NCBI GenBank assembly: GCA_947246015.1
Contig: CAMXQE010000013.1
Coordinates: forward strand, 1 to 64,000
Length of the DNA: 64,000 nucleotides
Reading direction: 5' to 3'
DNA from: an uncultured Lachnospiraceae bacterium
GTDB lineage: Bacteria; Bacillota; Clostridia; Lachnospirales; Lachnospiraceae
Part shown: positions 52,797 through 62,255 of the stretch, piece by piece
How positions within the stretch are numbered: the first letter of the stretch is position 1
Layout of the letters: each line of letters starts with the position of its first letter
Program-made: the position numbers and the translations under genes
The notes under the pieces: model-generated
Told to the model about the DNA's origin: nothing
Seen by the model: the letters and a program-made list of their open reading frames with translations, nothing else
Databases searched by the model: none

Positions 52797-52827
52797 GTTA
52801 CTGTCCGCCCGTCCGGTGAACAGTAAC
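52797..52827. repeat. Inverted repeat in the glgP leader
   Basis: GTTACTGT (52797-52804) and ACAGTAAC (52820-52827) are perfect arms around a GC-rich loop, 25 bases before the glgP ATG. On the minus strand no T-run follows, so it is not a terminator for ileS. It may be a regulatory hairpin or a dispersed repeat. Confidence 0.5.
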
Positions 52828-52892
52828 AAAAAATCTCCTATCATGATTATACATGATTCAGCAAAAATTGCAAGAATAATTGGAAAGGAATG

Positions 52893-55800
52893 TCATGCCT
52901 GCACTTTCTGAATGCCGATGGTCACTTTCTCCCCGTTCACATTCCACTCTTTACAGTTCCACTCCCCGGAATCCCCAGCGCTTCCGCCGGTGAGCATTTC
53001 ATCCGCCAAAACCTTCCCCGCAATCACGGACTCATTCTGATTTACCACGGAAGCAATTTTTTCATTGCCGATAACGGCTACCTTAATGTGGTCCATGACT
53101 TCATAATCCGCATCTTTCCTCATCGTCTGGATTTTGCTGATGACTTCGTATACAAAGCCTTCCTCTACCAGTTCTTCAGTCAGATTTGTATCCAGCACCA
53201 CCGTTACAGTATTGTCCGCTTCAGACACATACCCTTCCTTCTGGCTCATTTCGATTAACAGGTCATCCTTTGTCAGTTCTACCGACACGCCGTTTATGTC
53301 AAAAACAAGCATTCCTTTGTCATTTAATTCATCCATTGCCGCATTGCCGTCCAGCGCTGCCAGTTCTTTCTGAATGCCGCCCAGCTGCTTGCCGTATTTC
53401 GGCCCTACGGTACGAAGCTGGGGTTTGAATGTATAGCTGGTAAAGTCGCGTACATCCTCCGTGAAGTTTACCGCCTTCACATTCAGTTCCTCCTTGATGA
53501 TATCCTGATAAAAGCCATCCAGAACATGCGGTGCTTTCACGAACATATTGCCGATGGGCTGGCGGTTTTTGATATTTGCCGTATTTCTTGCCGCACGGCC
53601 CATTACTACGATTTTAAGGACTTCTTCCATATCTTCTTCCAGCTTCTTATCAATAAAAGATTCCTCCGCTTTCGGGAAGTCGCACAGATGAACGCTTTCC
53701 GGTGCCGATGCATCTATGCTGCACACCAGATTGCGGTAAATATCCTCCGTCATAAACGGAATCATAGGCGCCGCACATTTGCATACCGTTACCAGTGCGG
53801 TATACAGCGTCATGTAAGCATTGACCTTATCCTGCTCCATTCCCTTTGCCCAGAAACGCTCGCGGCTCCTGCGCACGTACCAGTTGCTCATTTCATCTAC
53901 GAAATTATCCAATACCCTTGCTGCCTCCGGAAGCCTGTAATTGTCCAAATGTTCATCCACATCCTTCACCAGAGTGTTTAACTTGGACAGCAGCCATTTA
54001 TCCATAACCGGAAGTTTCTCATATTCCAGTTTGTATTTGGAAGCGTCAAATCCGTCAATATTGGCATAAAGCACGAAGAATGCATAGGTATTCCACAGCG
54101 TACCCATGAACTTACGCTGCCCTTCCATCACCGCTTTCCCATGGAAACGGTTCGGCAGCCAGGGGGCGGAATTTATAATGAAATACCAGCGGATTGCATC
54201 TGCCCCGTAAGTCTCCAATGCTTCAAAGGGGTCTACCGCATTTCCCTTGGATTTGCTCATTTTCTGCCCGTTCTCATCCTGTACATGACCAAGGACAATG
54301 ACATTTTCAAACGGCGAACAGTTAAATAACAGGGTAGACTCCGCCATCAGGGAATAGAACCATCCGCGGGTCTGGTCCACCGCCTCGGAAATAAACTGTG
54401 CCGGGAACTGCTGCTCGAACAGTTCTTTATTTTCAAACGGATAATGGTGCTGTGCAAAAGGCATGGCGCCGGAATCAAACCAGCAGTCAATAACTTCCGG
54501 CACCCGCTTCATCGTCTTGCCGCACTTCGGACAGGTACAGGTAATCTCATCAATATAAGGCCGGTGCAGTTCCACGGTCTTTGCTTCCGGATTGCCGCTC
54601 AGTTTTTCCAGTTCCGCCCTGGAACCGATGGACTCCTGATGCCCGCAGTCTTCACATTCCCACACATTCAGCGGTGTCCCCCAGTAACGGTTACGGGAAA
54701 TTCCCCAATCCTGAATATTTTCCAGCCAGTTGCCGAAACGCCCTTCTCCGATGGATTCCGGAATCCAGTTTACCGTCTTGTTATTGCGCACCAAATCATC
54801 GCGGACAGCCGTCATTTTGATAAACCATGATTCCCTTGCATAATAAATCAGCGGAGTGTCGCACCGCCAGCAGAACGGGTAATCATGCTCGAATTTCGGC
54901 GCGTCAAACAGTTTTCCTTCCTTATCCAAATCCTTTAAGATATCCGGGTCCGCATCCTTTACGAATTTTCCGGCATACGGCGTTTCCTCCGTCATATTTC
55001 CTTTTCCGTCCACGAACTGAACAAACGGCAGGTCATACCTTCTTCCTACCTGTGCATCGTCTTCACCAAACGCCGGAGCGATATGAACGATACCAGTACC
55101 GTCTGACATCGTTACGTAGTTATCACAGGTTACAAAATGCGCCCTCTTATTCTGCTTTGCTGCTGCTTCTCCCGCACATGCAAACAGAGGTTCATACTCC
55201 ATGTTTTCCAAATCTTTTCCTGTATAAGTCTGCAATACTTCATAGGCAGGCTTTCCTTCCTCTGCCAGTTTGCCCAGCACATGTTCCAGAAGCGCCTGTG
55301 CCATATAATAAGTGTATCCGTCTGCCGCTTTTACTTTGCAGTATTCCGCGTCCGGATTCATACAGAGCGCCACATTGGAGGGAAGTGTCCAGGGCGTTGT
55401 GGTCCATGCGAGGAAATATGCATCTTCTCCCTTCACCTTAAACCGCACTACCGCAGAACGTTCCTTTACCTGCTTATATCCCTGCGCTACCTCATGGGAG
55501 GAAAGCGGGGTTCCGCAGCGCGGGCAGTAAGGAACAATCTTAAACCCTTTATACAGCAGCCCTTTGTCCCAAATCTGCTTCAATGCCCACCATTCCGACT
55601 CAATAAAATCATCGTGGTAAGTCACGTAAGGATTATCCATATCCGCCCAAAAACCGACCGTACCGGAAAAATCCTCCCACATACCTTTGTATTTCCAGAC
55701 GCTTTCTTTACACTGACGGATAAACGGGTCCAAACCGTATTCCTCTATCTGTTCTTTTCCGTCCAATCCCAGCTTCTGCTCCACTTCCAGCTCCACCGGA

Positions 55801-56069
55801 AGCCCGTGGGTATCCCATCCGGCTTTTCTCGGCACCATATAACCTTTCATGGTACGGTATCTCGGAATCATATCCTTGATGACACGGGTCAGCACATGGC
55901 CGATATGAGGCTTGCCGTTTGCTGTGGGAGGGCCGTCATAAAATGTGTAGGTCGGTCCTTCCTTCCGGTTTTCCATACTCTTTCGGAAAATGTCATGTTC
56001 TTTCCAGAACTGCTCTGTCTGCTTCTCACGTTCCACGAAATTAAGATTGGTAGATACTTTCTGATACAT
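52893..56069 (-). CDS. ileS: Isoleucyl-tRNA synthetase
   Basis: A 1058-aa class I synthetase that charges tRNA-Ile. It has the HIGH motif (KPHIGHV), the editing CP1 domain (WTTTPWTLPSN), the KMSKS loop (GQKMSKSKGN), the WFDSG segment and an anticodon domain with two Cys-x2-Cys zinc-like pairs (CEDCGHQ, CPKCGKT). The length is that of the longer bacterial/eukaryote-like IleRS form, common in clostridia and sometimes mupirocin-insensitive. Start 56069 (MYQKV) has AAAGGA 8 bases upstream. It is under the Ile T-box. Confidence 0.95.
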   Translation of the reverse strand: MYQKVSTNLNFVEREKQTEQFWKEHDIFRKSMENRKEGPTYTFYDGPPTANGKPHIGHVLTRVIKDMIPRYRTMKGYMVPRKAGWDTHGLPVELEVEQKLGLDGKEQIEEYGLDPFIRQCKESVWKYKGMWEDFSGTVGFWADMDNPYVTYHDDFIESEWWALKQIWDKGLLYKGFKIVPYCPRCGTPLSSHEVAQGYKQVKERSAVVRFKVKGEDAYFLAWTTTPWTLPSNVALCMNPDAEYCKVKAADGYTYYMAQALLEHVLGKLAEEGKPAYEVLQTYTGKDLENMEYEPLFACAGEAAAKQNKRAHFVTCDNYVTMSDGTGIVHIAPAFGEDDAQVGRRYDLPFVQFVDGKGNMTEETPYAGKFVKDADPDILKDLDKEGKLFDAPKFEHDYPFCWRCDTPLIYYARESWFIKMTAVRDDLVRNNKTVNWIPESIGEGRFGNWLENIQDWGISRNRYWGTPLNVWECEDCGHQESIGSRAELEKLSGNPEAKTVELHRPYIDEITCTCPKCGKTMKRVPEVIDCWFDSGAMPFAQHHYPFENKELFEQQFPAQFISEAVDQTRGWFYSLMAESTLLFNCSPFENVIVLGHVQDENGQKMSKSKGNAVDPFEALETYGADAIRWYFIINSAPWLPNRFHGKAVMEGQRKFMGTLWNTYAFFVLYANIDGFDASKYKLEYEKLPVMDKWLLSKLNTLVKDVDEHLDNYRLPEAARVLDNFVDEMSNWYVRRSRERFWAKGMEQDKVNAYMTLYTALVTVCKCAAPMIPFMTEDIYRNLVCSIDASAPESVHLCDFPKAEESFIDKKLEEDMEEVLKIVVMGRAARNTANIKNRQPIGNMFVKAPHVLDGFYQDIIKEELNVKAVNFTEDVRDFTSYTFKPQLRTVGPKYGKQLGGIQKELAALDGNAAMDELNDKGMLVFDINGVSVELTKDDLLIEMSQKEGYVSEADNTVTVVLDTNLTEELVEEGFVYEVISKIQTMRKDADYEVMDHIKVAVIGNEKIASVVNQNESVIAGKVLADEMLTGGSAGDSGEWNCKEWNVNGEKVTIGIQKVQA

Positions 56070-56165
56070 TCTTTTCATCCTTTCACTTTTTTCATGATTT
56101 TTTTCATGCTTTCTTTTCATGATTCCTTTTCATGCCTTTTACATGTTTTTCCTCATACTTCTTTC

Positions 56166-56500
56166 TGTTAAAAAGCTAAAAAAGACCCCGTCCGTAAAAG
56201 GACGAGGTCTGCCGCTCGTATACCACCTGTTACATCATACGCCTGCACGCTTTCCAATGCATTCTGTCAGCATACAGGTTATATGGTTTCCTTTAACGGC
56301 GGAATCCCGTCGGCACCTACTTCTTACCCGATTACCATCGCCCCTCCAAATACAAGAAGCGCCGCCATCCGGTAACGTTCAGCCCGCAACTCAGAAGTGA
56401 TATTCACCATTCCGTACTCTCACCGGTCTTTCACCAACACCGGCTCGCTTTGGATTTCCGAAAATGCCTACTGTCTTCGTCACAGTCTTTCTAATATGCT
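56166..56500 (-). promoter_or_regulatory. T-box riboswitch (isoleucine) of ileS
   Basis: Read on the minus strand, this leader has stem I features (GAGAG, AGTA-type loops), an ATC isoleucine specifier at 56401-56399 in GAATATCACT, and the T-box AACAGGTGGTATACGAGCGG near 56211-56232. The terminator stem AGACCTCGTCC/GGACGGGGTCT follows. Uncharged tRNA-Ile should pair with the T-box and allow read-through into ileS. Confidence 0.9.
56175..56208 (-). terminator. T-box attenuator terminator
   Basis: AGACCTCGTCC and GGACGGGGTCT pair around a 6-base loop and are followed by six T residues on the minus strand, overlapping the alternative antiterminator pairing. Confidence 0.9.
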
Positions 56501-56503
56501 GCT

Positions 56504-56533
56504 ATTATAATCCTCCTCTCCTCCTTATGTCAA
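56504..56533 (-). promoter_or_regulatory. SigA promoter of the ileS T-box transcript
   Basis: TTGACA (56528-56533), 18 bases and TATAAT (56504-56509) on the minus strand. Transcription would start near 56497, at the first T-box stem. Confidence 0.75.
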
Positions 56534-56645
56534 GAATGAAGTTATATCTTCCAATACCATGCTTTGTGTTCTTCTTTTCTGTTTATCATCATAATATAAA
56601 TAGAGAACTGCAAAACCAGTACACTAAATTAAGGAGGAACTACAT

Positions 56646-57134
56646 ATGTCAGAAATTTTATTCAATGATTCAAACATACTACAGATATGCCGCGATGCTA
56701 CTTTGAAATCGTTGCAGGACAAAATTGACAAAGATGCTTTGAACAGACTTTTATCGTACATGCCGTCAGATGCTGCAAATGATACCAGAACAGTCGCAGC
56801 AGACGCCTCCCTTGTCAGCGCCGTTATATGGTCCACAGTAAGCTGTACCCCTAAAGACCTGCCTTGGAAGTTTGAAGAATCTGCCTGGGGTCCCGGCATC
56901 GGCGGTGGTTCATGTACTGGTTTTCTGTATCATGCATATAAAGACGCCAGCGATTGGGAAAGTTTCTTTCATGACGCAGTTGCATACCATGCACAAGGAA
57001 TTGCCGCAACAGGCGGAATTTTCCAAATCAACTGGTTTAACTCCAAAGGAGTCCCCATCGGACAATTTAATGGTGCCATGGCAGGAGGCGGAGTGTTTGA
57101 AATCGGCAATTCCTGCAAATGGAAACACAGATAA
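56646..57134 (+). CDS. Hypothetical protein, Gly-rich beta C-terminal half (VapA-like pattern?)
   Basis: A 162-aa protein without signal peptide. Residues 1-60 are helical and polar. Residues ~60-160 are beta-rich with glycines: WGPGIGGGSCTGFLYHA, then IAATGGIFQINWFNS, GQFNGAMAGGGVFE. The order 'GPG-GGG...YHAYKDASDWESFF...YHAQGIAATGGIFQINWFNS..GGG' recalls the eight-strand barrel of Rhodococcus VapA-type proteins, whose helical N-part and Gly-rich barrel are similar in layout. Identity is too low for me to claim it. AAGGAGG precedes the ATG. Isolated gene between a T-box promoter (divergent) and a bidirectional terminator. Confidence 0.65.
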   Translation: MSEILFNDSNILQICRDATLKSLQDKIDKDALNRLLSYMPSDAANDTRTVAADASLVSAVIWSTVSCTPKDLPWKFEESAWGPGIGGGSCTGFLYHAYKDASDWESFFHDAVAYHAQGIAATGGIFQINWFNSKGVPIGQFNGAMAGGGVFEIGNSCKWKHR

Positions 57135-57147
57135 TTAATTGCAATAT

Positions 57148-57188
57148 AAAACTACGGTATCAATTACCTCCCTGATACCGTAGTTTTT
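57148..57188. terminator. Bidirectional intrinsic terminator
   Basis: AAAACTACGGTATCA and TGATACCGTAGTTTT pair around 10 bases, with T-runs on both strands. It serves the 162-aa and 292-aa genes. Confidence 0.93.
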
Positions 57189-57203
57189 ATCATTTCATCT
57201 TCT

Positions 57204-58082
57204 CTACTCTTTCGCTGCCTTATATACAAACATATAATTTGCCGTAGACTGAATCAACACTTCCACATTTCCGTTTTCATCCGCCTTCGTGTTTCCTATG
57301 CAGGCATTTTCACCTACTGTAACGTTGCCGTCGGCATCCAGACTTACCGTTTCCGCATACACCGATACCTTTGTGCCTTTTGCACACTGCGGAAGATTCA
57401 CATGCAGGCTCGCTACCGTCCCCAAATCCTCATGGGAAGCAAATCTTACTGTAACAGCCATGCTTTTCTTGCCGCGTTTCTCACTGTCTACTGCAACTGA
57501 CGTATTGCTGACTCCGTTAAATCCACTGTTGTCAGAAGCACCGCTGAATACTAAAGATGCGCCGCTCCCAATATTGCAGTGAAGATATTTGGTATAGCCG
57601 GAATCATCGGATACGATGCTGTCTTTGATTTCAGCCGGTATACTGCCGACATTCTGCAATTGAAGCACCAGTGATTTGCCGTCTGTATCAGGGTTTACCA
57701 AAGAATCCGGAGAAAGTGCACCAAGCGCCTCATTTATCTGCTGCCAGTCCGTTAAAATTCCATCCCTATAATTCAGGGTCTGCAGCTGGGTACTATCCAC
57801 TGCCTGAATGGTTACTTCTGCTTCCTCTCCCGCTTCCGCCGCTTCTAATTCTCCTATACCGTCGATTCTTTCCGCATCTCCGTCTGCATTTTCTGTCATC
57901 TGTACATCGTCTGCCGTCCCGGCATCAGGTATCGTGGTCAAAGCTGAATTATCCGATACCGAACCGATGAACGTGGAAGCATCCGCCGCCTGCACGTTCA
58001 TTTCGCACCGCATGAATGCTGCAAAAACGAATACTGCCGACAACAATACCTGTTTCCCCTGAATCCCTATTCCTTTCAGCAC
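57204..58082 (-). CDS. Secreted protein of unknown function
   Basis: A 292-aa protein with a signal peptide (GIQGKQVLLSAVFVFAAFM, cleavage likely near VQAA at residue ~33). An Ala/Glu/Asp-rich acidic spacer (~36-95) leads to a beta-rich mature domain ending in TANYMFVYKAAKE. The domain includes TDWQQINEALGALS and VTVRFASHEDLGTVAS strands. Two Cys in the C-terminal part (CAKGTKVS, NACIGN) might form a disulphide. The GTG at 58082 has GGGGGTGG before it. The end resembles that of the 229-aa secreted protein at 46.1 kb. No family recognised. Confidence 0.7.
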   Translation of the reverse strand: MLKGIGIQGKQVLLSAVFVFAAFMRCEMNVQAADASTFIGSVSDNSALTTIPDAGTADDVQMTENADGDAERIDGIGELEAAEAGEEAEVTIQAVDSTQLQTLNYRDGILTDWQQINEALGALSPDSLVNPDTDGKSLVLQLQNVGSIPAEIKDSIVSDDSGYTKYLHCNIGSGASLVFSGASDNSGFNGVSNTSVAVDSEKRGKKSMAVTVRFASHEDLGTVASLHVNLPQCAKGTKVSVYAETVSLDADGNVTVGENACIGNTKADENGNVEVLIQSTANYMFVYKAAKE

Positions 58083-58294
58083 ATAACCACCCCCATTTTT
58101 CTAAAATATATTTATAATTTATCGAAACTATCCCATCTTCATTGATATAATTATTATACACCATTTTTCAGCTCCTGAACACATAATTTTTTATAATATT
58201 TTCAACAAAAAAATTCATTGATTTCTGTACAGATTTCCATTATGATTAATAAGAAACGGATAAAGAAGCCGCTGCGCGGCGGAATGGAGAAAAA

Positions 58295-59749
58295 ATGGAC
58301 AGACAAAACCTTACCCTGCTCACAGACCTTTACGAGCTGACGATGATGCAGGGCTACTTTAAACACAAAGACCAAAATGAAACCGTTATCTTTGACGCCT
58401 TTTACCGCAACAATCCCGGCGAAGGCGGATATGCCATTTCAGCAGGACTGGAACAGGTCATTCAATATATTAAGGAACTTCATTTTTCCAAAGAAGATAT
58501 CGATTATCTGGCAAGTCTTGGCATCTTCGGCTCAGATTTTCTTGACTATTTAAAAGATTTCCGGTTCACGGGCGATATTTATGCCATTCCGGAAGGGACA
58601 GTCATTTTCCCCAGAGAACCCCTGATTAAAGTCATTGCTCCCATCATGCAGGCACAGCTGGTAGAGACGGCGATTTTAAATATCATCAACCATCAAAGCC
58701 TGATTGCTACAAAAGCGGCACGTGTCTGCTACGCGGCACGCGGTGACGGAATCATGGAATTCGGACTGCGGCGCGCACAGGGACCCGATGCCGGAACCTA
58801 CGGCGCCCGTGCGGCAATCATCGGCGGCTGTATCGGCACCTCCAATGTACTGTGCGGACAGCTTTTCGACGTTCCGGTCAAAGGCACCCACGCCCATAGC
58901 TGGATTATGAGTTTTCCCGACGAATATACCGCTTTCAAAACTTATGCGGACATGTATCCTTCTGCCTGCATCTTACTGGTGGACACTTATGATACCTTAA
59001 AATCCGGTATCCCCAATGCCATCCGTGTATTTCAGGAAATGCGTGCTGCCGGTATCCCTCTTACCTTTTACGGCATCCGTTTAGACAGTGGCGACCTCGC
59101 CTACCTTTCCAAAAAAGCGCGGAAAATGCTGGATGCCGCAGGTTTTCCGGATGCAGTCATATCCGCATCCAACGATTTGGACGAGTTCCTGATTGACAGT
59201 TTAAAAGTGCAGGGAGCAGCCATTACTTCATGGGGAGTCGGCACGCACCTCATTACTTCCAAAGACTGCCCGGCTTTCGGCGGCGTATATAAACTGGCGG
59301 CCATCATGGACAAAGACGGGAACTTTATTCCCAAAATAAAACTCTCCGAAAATACAGAAAAAGTGACCAACCCCGGAAACAAAACCATTTACCGGATTTA
59401 TGAGAAGGATTCGGGTAAGATTAAAGCAGATTTAATCTGTCTCGTAGGTGAAAAATTTGATGAAAACGAGCCGCTCCTGCTCTTCGACCCTTTAGAACCC
59501 TGGAAAAAAACCAAACTTGCAGGCGGCAGCTATACGATGCGCGAAATCATGGTTCCTGTTTTCAAAAACGGCGAATGCTGCTACGAATCGCCTAAGGTCA
59601 TGGACATCCGGGCTTACTGCCAGGAGGAGCTGAATACTCTTTGGGACGAAACACGACGGTTAATAAATCCCCATAAAGTCTATGTGGATTTATCGAAGAA
59701 ATTATATGACATTAAAATCGAACTGCTGGACCGTATGAGCCAGACTTAA
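58295..59749 (+). CDS. pncB: Nicotinate phosphoribosyltransferase
   Basis: A 484-aa enzyme making nicotinate mononucleotide from nicotinate and PRPP for NAD salvage. It has LLTDLYELTMMQGY at the start, the EFGLRRAQGPDAG active-site loop, GTHAHSWIMSFPDE with the catalytic His, and RLDSGDLAYLSK with ISASNDLDE for PRPP binding. GGAG stands 6 bases before the ATG. A terminator follows directly. It is single and convergent with spoVT. Confidence 0.94.
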   Translation: MDRQNLTLLTDLYELTMMQGYFKHKDQNETVIFDAFYRNNPGEGGYAISAGLEQVIQYIKELHFSKEDIDYLASLGIFGSDFLDYLKDFRFTGDIYAIPEGTVIFPREPLIKVIAPIMQAQLVETAILNIINHQSLIATKAARVCYAARGDGIMEFGLRRAQGPDAGTYGARAAIIGGCIGTSNVLCGQLFDVPVKGTHAHSWIMSFPDEYTAFKTYADMYPSACILLVDTYDTLKSGIPNAIRVFQEMRAAGIPLTFYGIRLDSGDLAYLSKKARKMLDAAGFPDAVISASNDLDEFLIDSLKVQGAAITSWGVGTHLITSKDCPAFGGVYKLAAIMDKDGNFIPKIKLSENTEKVTNPGNKTIYRIYEKDSGKIKADLICLVGEKFDENEPLLLFDPLEPWKKTKLAGGSYTMREIMVPVFKNGECCYESPKVMDIRAYCQEELNTLWDETRRLINPHKVYVDLSKKLYDIKIELLDRMSQT

Positions 59750-59756
59750 TCAGAAG

Positions 59757-59786
59757 ATGGGCGCCTCACCCGCGTGAGACGCCCAT
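59757..59786 (+). terminator. Terminator of pncB
   Basis: ATGGGCGCCTCAC pairs with GTGAGACGCCCAT around a four-base loop and is followed by TCTTATTG. Its 3' side touches the spoVT stop. Confidence 0.75.
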
Positions 59787-59788
59787 TC

Positions 59789-60334
59789 TTATTGTTCCAT
59801 CTGTCTTCCGAGAAAGCCCGCAGCAGACAGCACCAGCTTCTGCTCCACCTCTCCCATCTTGAATTTATCATCATTCTCTACCAATATTACGGAACCGATT
59901 ACATCCCCCTCACAGATAATAGGGCTGATGGCCTGATGCACATATTCTTCTCCGCTGCCGTCGGAAATGGTAATAAAATTCCGTTCTCCTTTAGATGCCA
60001 TTACCGTTTCCCGATTGTTAATCTTATCTTCCAGCTCATGGCTCAGTCCCTTCCCCATCATATTCTTATATCCGCCGGAAACTGCAATAAACTGGTCTCT
60101 GTCCGTAATCAGCGCCGCATGGCCCGATACTTGCGCAAGACTCTCCGCATACTGTTTGGCAAAAGTACTCATTTCACCGATGGGGGAATATTTTTTTAAA
60201 ATAATCTCCCCCTCCCGGTCCGTAAATATTTCCAAAGGATCGCTTTCCCTGATACGCAGCGTCCTCCTGATTTCTTTCGGTATTACAATACGACCCAAAT
60301 CGTCGATTCTCCTGACAATTCCTGTTGCTTTCAT
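59789..60334 (-). CDS. spoVT: Stage V sporulation protein T
   Basis: A 181-aa regulator of forespore gene expression. The N-terminal AbrB-type swapped-hairpin DNA-binding domain (ATGIVRRIDDLGRIVIPKE, ~3-50) is followed by a GAF-like domain (~55-178). This is the length and architecture of SpoVT of endospore formers. GGAGGAAGG precedes the ATG, and a SigG-type promoter lies 50 bases upstream. It supports the organism being a spore former. Confidence 0.93.
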   Translation of the reverse strand: MKATGIVRRIDDLGRIVIPKEIRRTLRIRESDPLEIFTDREGEIILKKYSPIGEMSTFAKQYAESLAQVSGHAALITDRDQFIAVSGGYKNMMGKGLSHELEDKINNRETVMASKGERNFITISDGSGEEYVHQAISPIICEGDVIGSVILVENDDKFKMGEVEQKLVLSAAGFLGRQMEQ

Positions 60335-60383
60335 ATTTTTAATCCTTCCTCCATTATCGTGATTATTTTATCAACTCTGAATC

Positions 60384-60412
60384 TAGTATGTGGAAATATT
60401 GGATTAATATAC
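60384..60412 (-). promoter_or_regulatory. SigG-type promoter of spoVT
   Basis: GTATA (60408-60412), 17 bases and CATACTA (60384-60390) on the minus strand match SigG sites (GHATR, 17-18, CATNHTA), as is known for spoVT. Confidence 0.75.
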
Positions 60413-60461
60413 CTTAGCAAAAAGAAATCATCTTAAAAATTTATCCGCTTCGCAGCCGCTT

Positions 60462-61268
60462 CTATTTCACAGCGCCGGTAATACCTTCTGCAAAAGCATT
60501 CTGCAGACAGAAGAATACAATAGCCGTCGGAAGCGTACAAATCAATACCGCCAGCATCAGCATACCGTAATCCGTTACATAACCTTGTGTCAGGTTCGCC
60601 ACTACCATCGGCATCGTCTGGCTGTCACTGTTGGTCATGATTACCTTCGGCCAGAGATAACTGTTCCACGCATTCATGAACGTAATCGTCATGGCCGCCG
60701 CATAAGTAGACCGCATCGTCGGTATGAACATCTGGAAGAAAATCCGCAGTTCGGAAAGTCCGTCAATCCTTGCCGCTTCCATAATATCATGAGGGAACGA
60801 ACGTGCACTCTGCCGGAACATCATGATTAAAAACGGCGTGGAAACCGTAGGCAGGATAAATCCAATCGTCGTATTCAGCCACCCTGCGGAAGAAATCATC
60901 TGAAACAAAGGAATCAGGGTTGCCACGAAAGGAACCATCATCGCTAGCAGAATAATGCTCATTACCGTATCCTTTGCCTTATCATGATAAATCTCGAATC
61001 CGTAACCTGCCAGGGAACTTACGATCAATGAAATCACGGTAAGGATAATCGCATACTTAAAGGAATTACCCAAAGCCCTTCCGATATTCTGGTTCGCCAT
61101 CAGATTTTTGAAATTTTCAATAAAATAGGTTCCCGGAATCAGACGCCCGCTGACCACCTCGGCACTCTTGTTGGTAGCTGCACAAATCATCCAATACAGC
61201 GGAAATACCGATATAAAAGACACGATACATAAAAACAGATACATGGCAAATTTTTTACCCTTAGTCAC
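60462..61268 (-). CDS. Carbohydrate ABC importer permease, MalG type
   Basis: A 268-aa inner-membrane subunit with six TM helices. The EAA motif of binding-protein-dependent permeases reads EAARIDGLSELRIFFQMFIP, and a PYFL-like C-terminus is present. The GTG at 61268 is preferred (AGGTG 6 bases before it); the GTG at 61277 is an alternative giving 271 aa. It overlaps the MalF-type gene by 8 bases. No ATPase is encoded here, so the importer probably shares an MsmK/UgpC-like ATPase elsewhere. Confidence 0.9.
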   Translation of the reverse strand: MTKGKKFAMYLFLCIVSFISVFPLYWMICAATNKSAEVVSGRLIPGTYFIENFKNLMANQNIGRALGNSFKYAIILTVISLIVSSLAGYGFEIYHDKAKDTVMSIILLAMMVPFVATLIPLFQMISSAGWLNTTIGFILPTVSTPFLIMMFRQSARSFPHDIMEAARIDGLSELRIFFQMFIPTMRSTYAAAMTITFMNAWNSYLWPKVIMTNSDSQTMPMVVANLTQGYVTDYGMLMLAVLICTLPTAIVFFCLQNAFAEGITGAVK

Positions 61269-62154
61269 GCTTATCACCTACTTTCATCTGCAGGAATGCC
61301 AAAATGGCAACCAAAATTAAAATCAGGAAAGACATAGCAGCCGCATAGCCGAAGTTCGGTACATATTTAAAGGACATATTGTATATGTAATGCGACATTG
61401 TGATAGAAGCATTGGCAGGACCGCCATCCGTTAAGTTTACTGATTCATCGAACAGCTGCAGCGTACCGTTGGTAGACATAATCGCCGTCAGAAGAATCGT
61501 AGGTTTCAACAGCGGCACTGTAATCTTGAAGAAAGTCTGTACCGCGGAAGCACCGTCAATTTTCGCCGCCTCATAAACGGAATATTCAATGTTCTGCAAT
61601 CCCGAGAGATAAAATACCATGTTATATCCCGTCCACCGCCAGAGAAGCGCTATGATAATGACAATCCTCGCACTCCATGTATTTGTCAGAAAAGAATAGG
61701 GCTGATCCAGTATGCCCAAATTTACCAGTATCAGATTAATAATACCGTTATTGGCAAACAAAGAACGGAAAATAACCGCATATGCTACCAGAGACGTAGC
61801 ACAGGGGAGGAAAATCATGGTACGGAATATCCCCTTAAACCGAAGGTTTTTGTTATTTAAGATAGATGCCAGAATCAATGCGAAAATCAACATCAGCGGC
61901 ACCTGGATAATCAGGTAGAAAAACGTATTTTTAATAGACTGGATGAATACCGCATCCTGAAACATCCTGGTGTAATTCATAATGCCGCACCACTCCATAG
62001 CGGCGCCCACACCCGTCTTAAAGGATAATAGCAATGCCCTGAACATCGGTATAAAACTCATAAACAGAATCAAAAGCGCGCCCGGTGCCAAAAACGCCCA
62101 TCCGGTCAGATTGTGTTTCTTACTCAGTGTCATTTTCTTCGATGTCTTGCTCAC
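61261..62154 (-). CDS. Carbohydrate ABC importer permease, MalF/UgpA type
   Basis: A 297-aa permease with about six TM helices. The EAA loop reads YEAAKIDGASAVQTFFKITVP. The GTG at 62154 has GGAGGGAG 7 bases upstream; the region before it holds only a short non-coding extension. It pairs with the MalG-type permease and follows the substrate-binding protein. The substrate is a sugar or oligosaccharide, not further determinable. Confidence 0.91.
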   Translation of the reverse strand: MSKTSKKMTLSKKHNLTGWAFLAPGALLILFMSFIPMFRALLLSFKTGVGAAMEWCGIMNYTRMFQDAVFIQSIKNTFFYLIIQVPLMLIFALILASILNNKNLRFKGIFRTMIFLPCATSLVAYAVIFRSLFANNGIINLILVNLGILDQPYSFLTNTWSARIVIIIALLWRWTGYNMVFYLSGLQNIEYSVYEAAKIDGASAVQTFFKITVPLLKPTILLTAIMSTNGTLQLFDESVNLTDGGPANASITMSHYIYNMSFKYVPNFGYAAAMSFLILILVAILAFLQMKVGDKRD

Positions 62155-62255
62155 AAGTAAACTCCCTCCTTTTCCGCCTTTTATAAAAGGGGAACAGTCT
62201 GTGAGAACCATTCCCCCTGTGTTTGAAATGTTATCAAATATATTGATGTATTAAA

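Noticed and set aside
52797..52827. Terminator for ileS
   Set aside because: On the ileS strand no T-run follows the stem.
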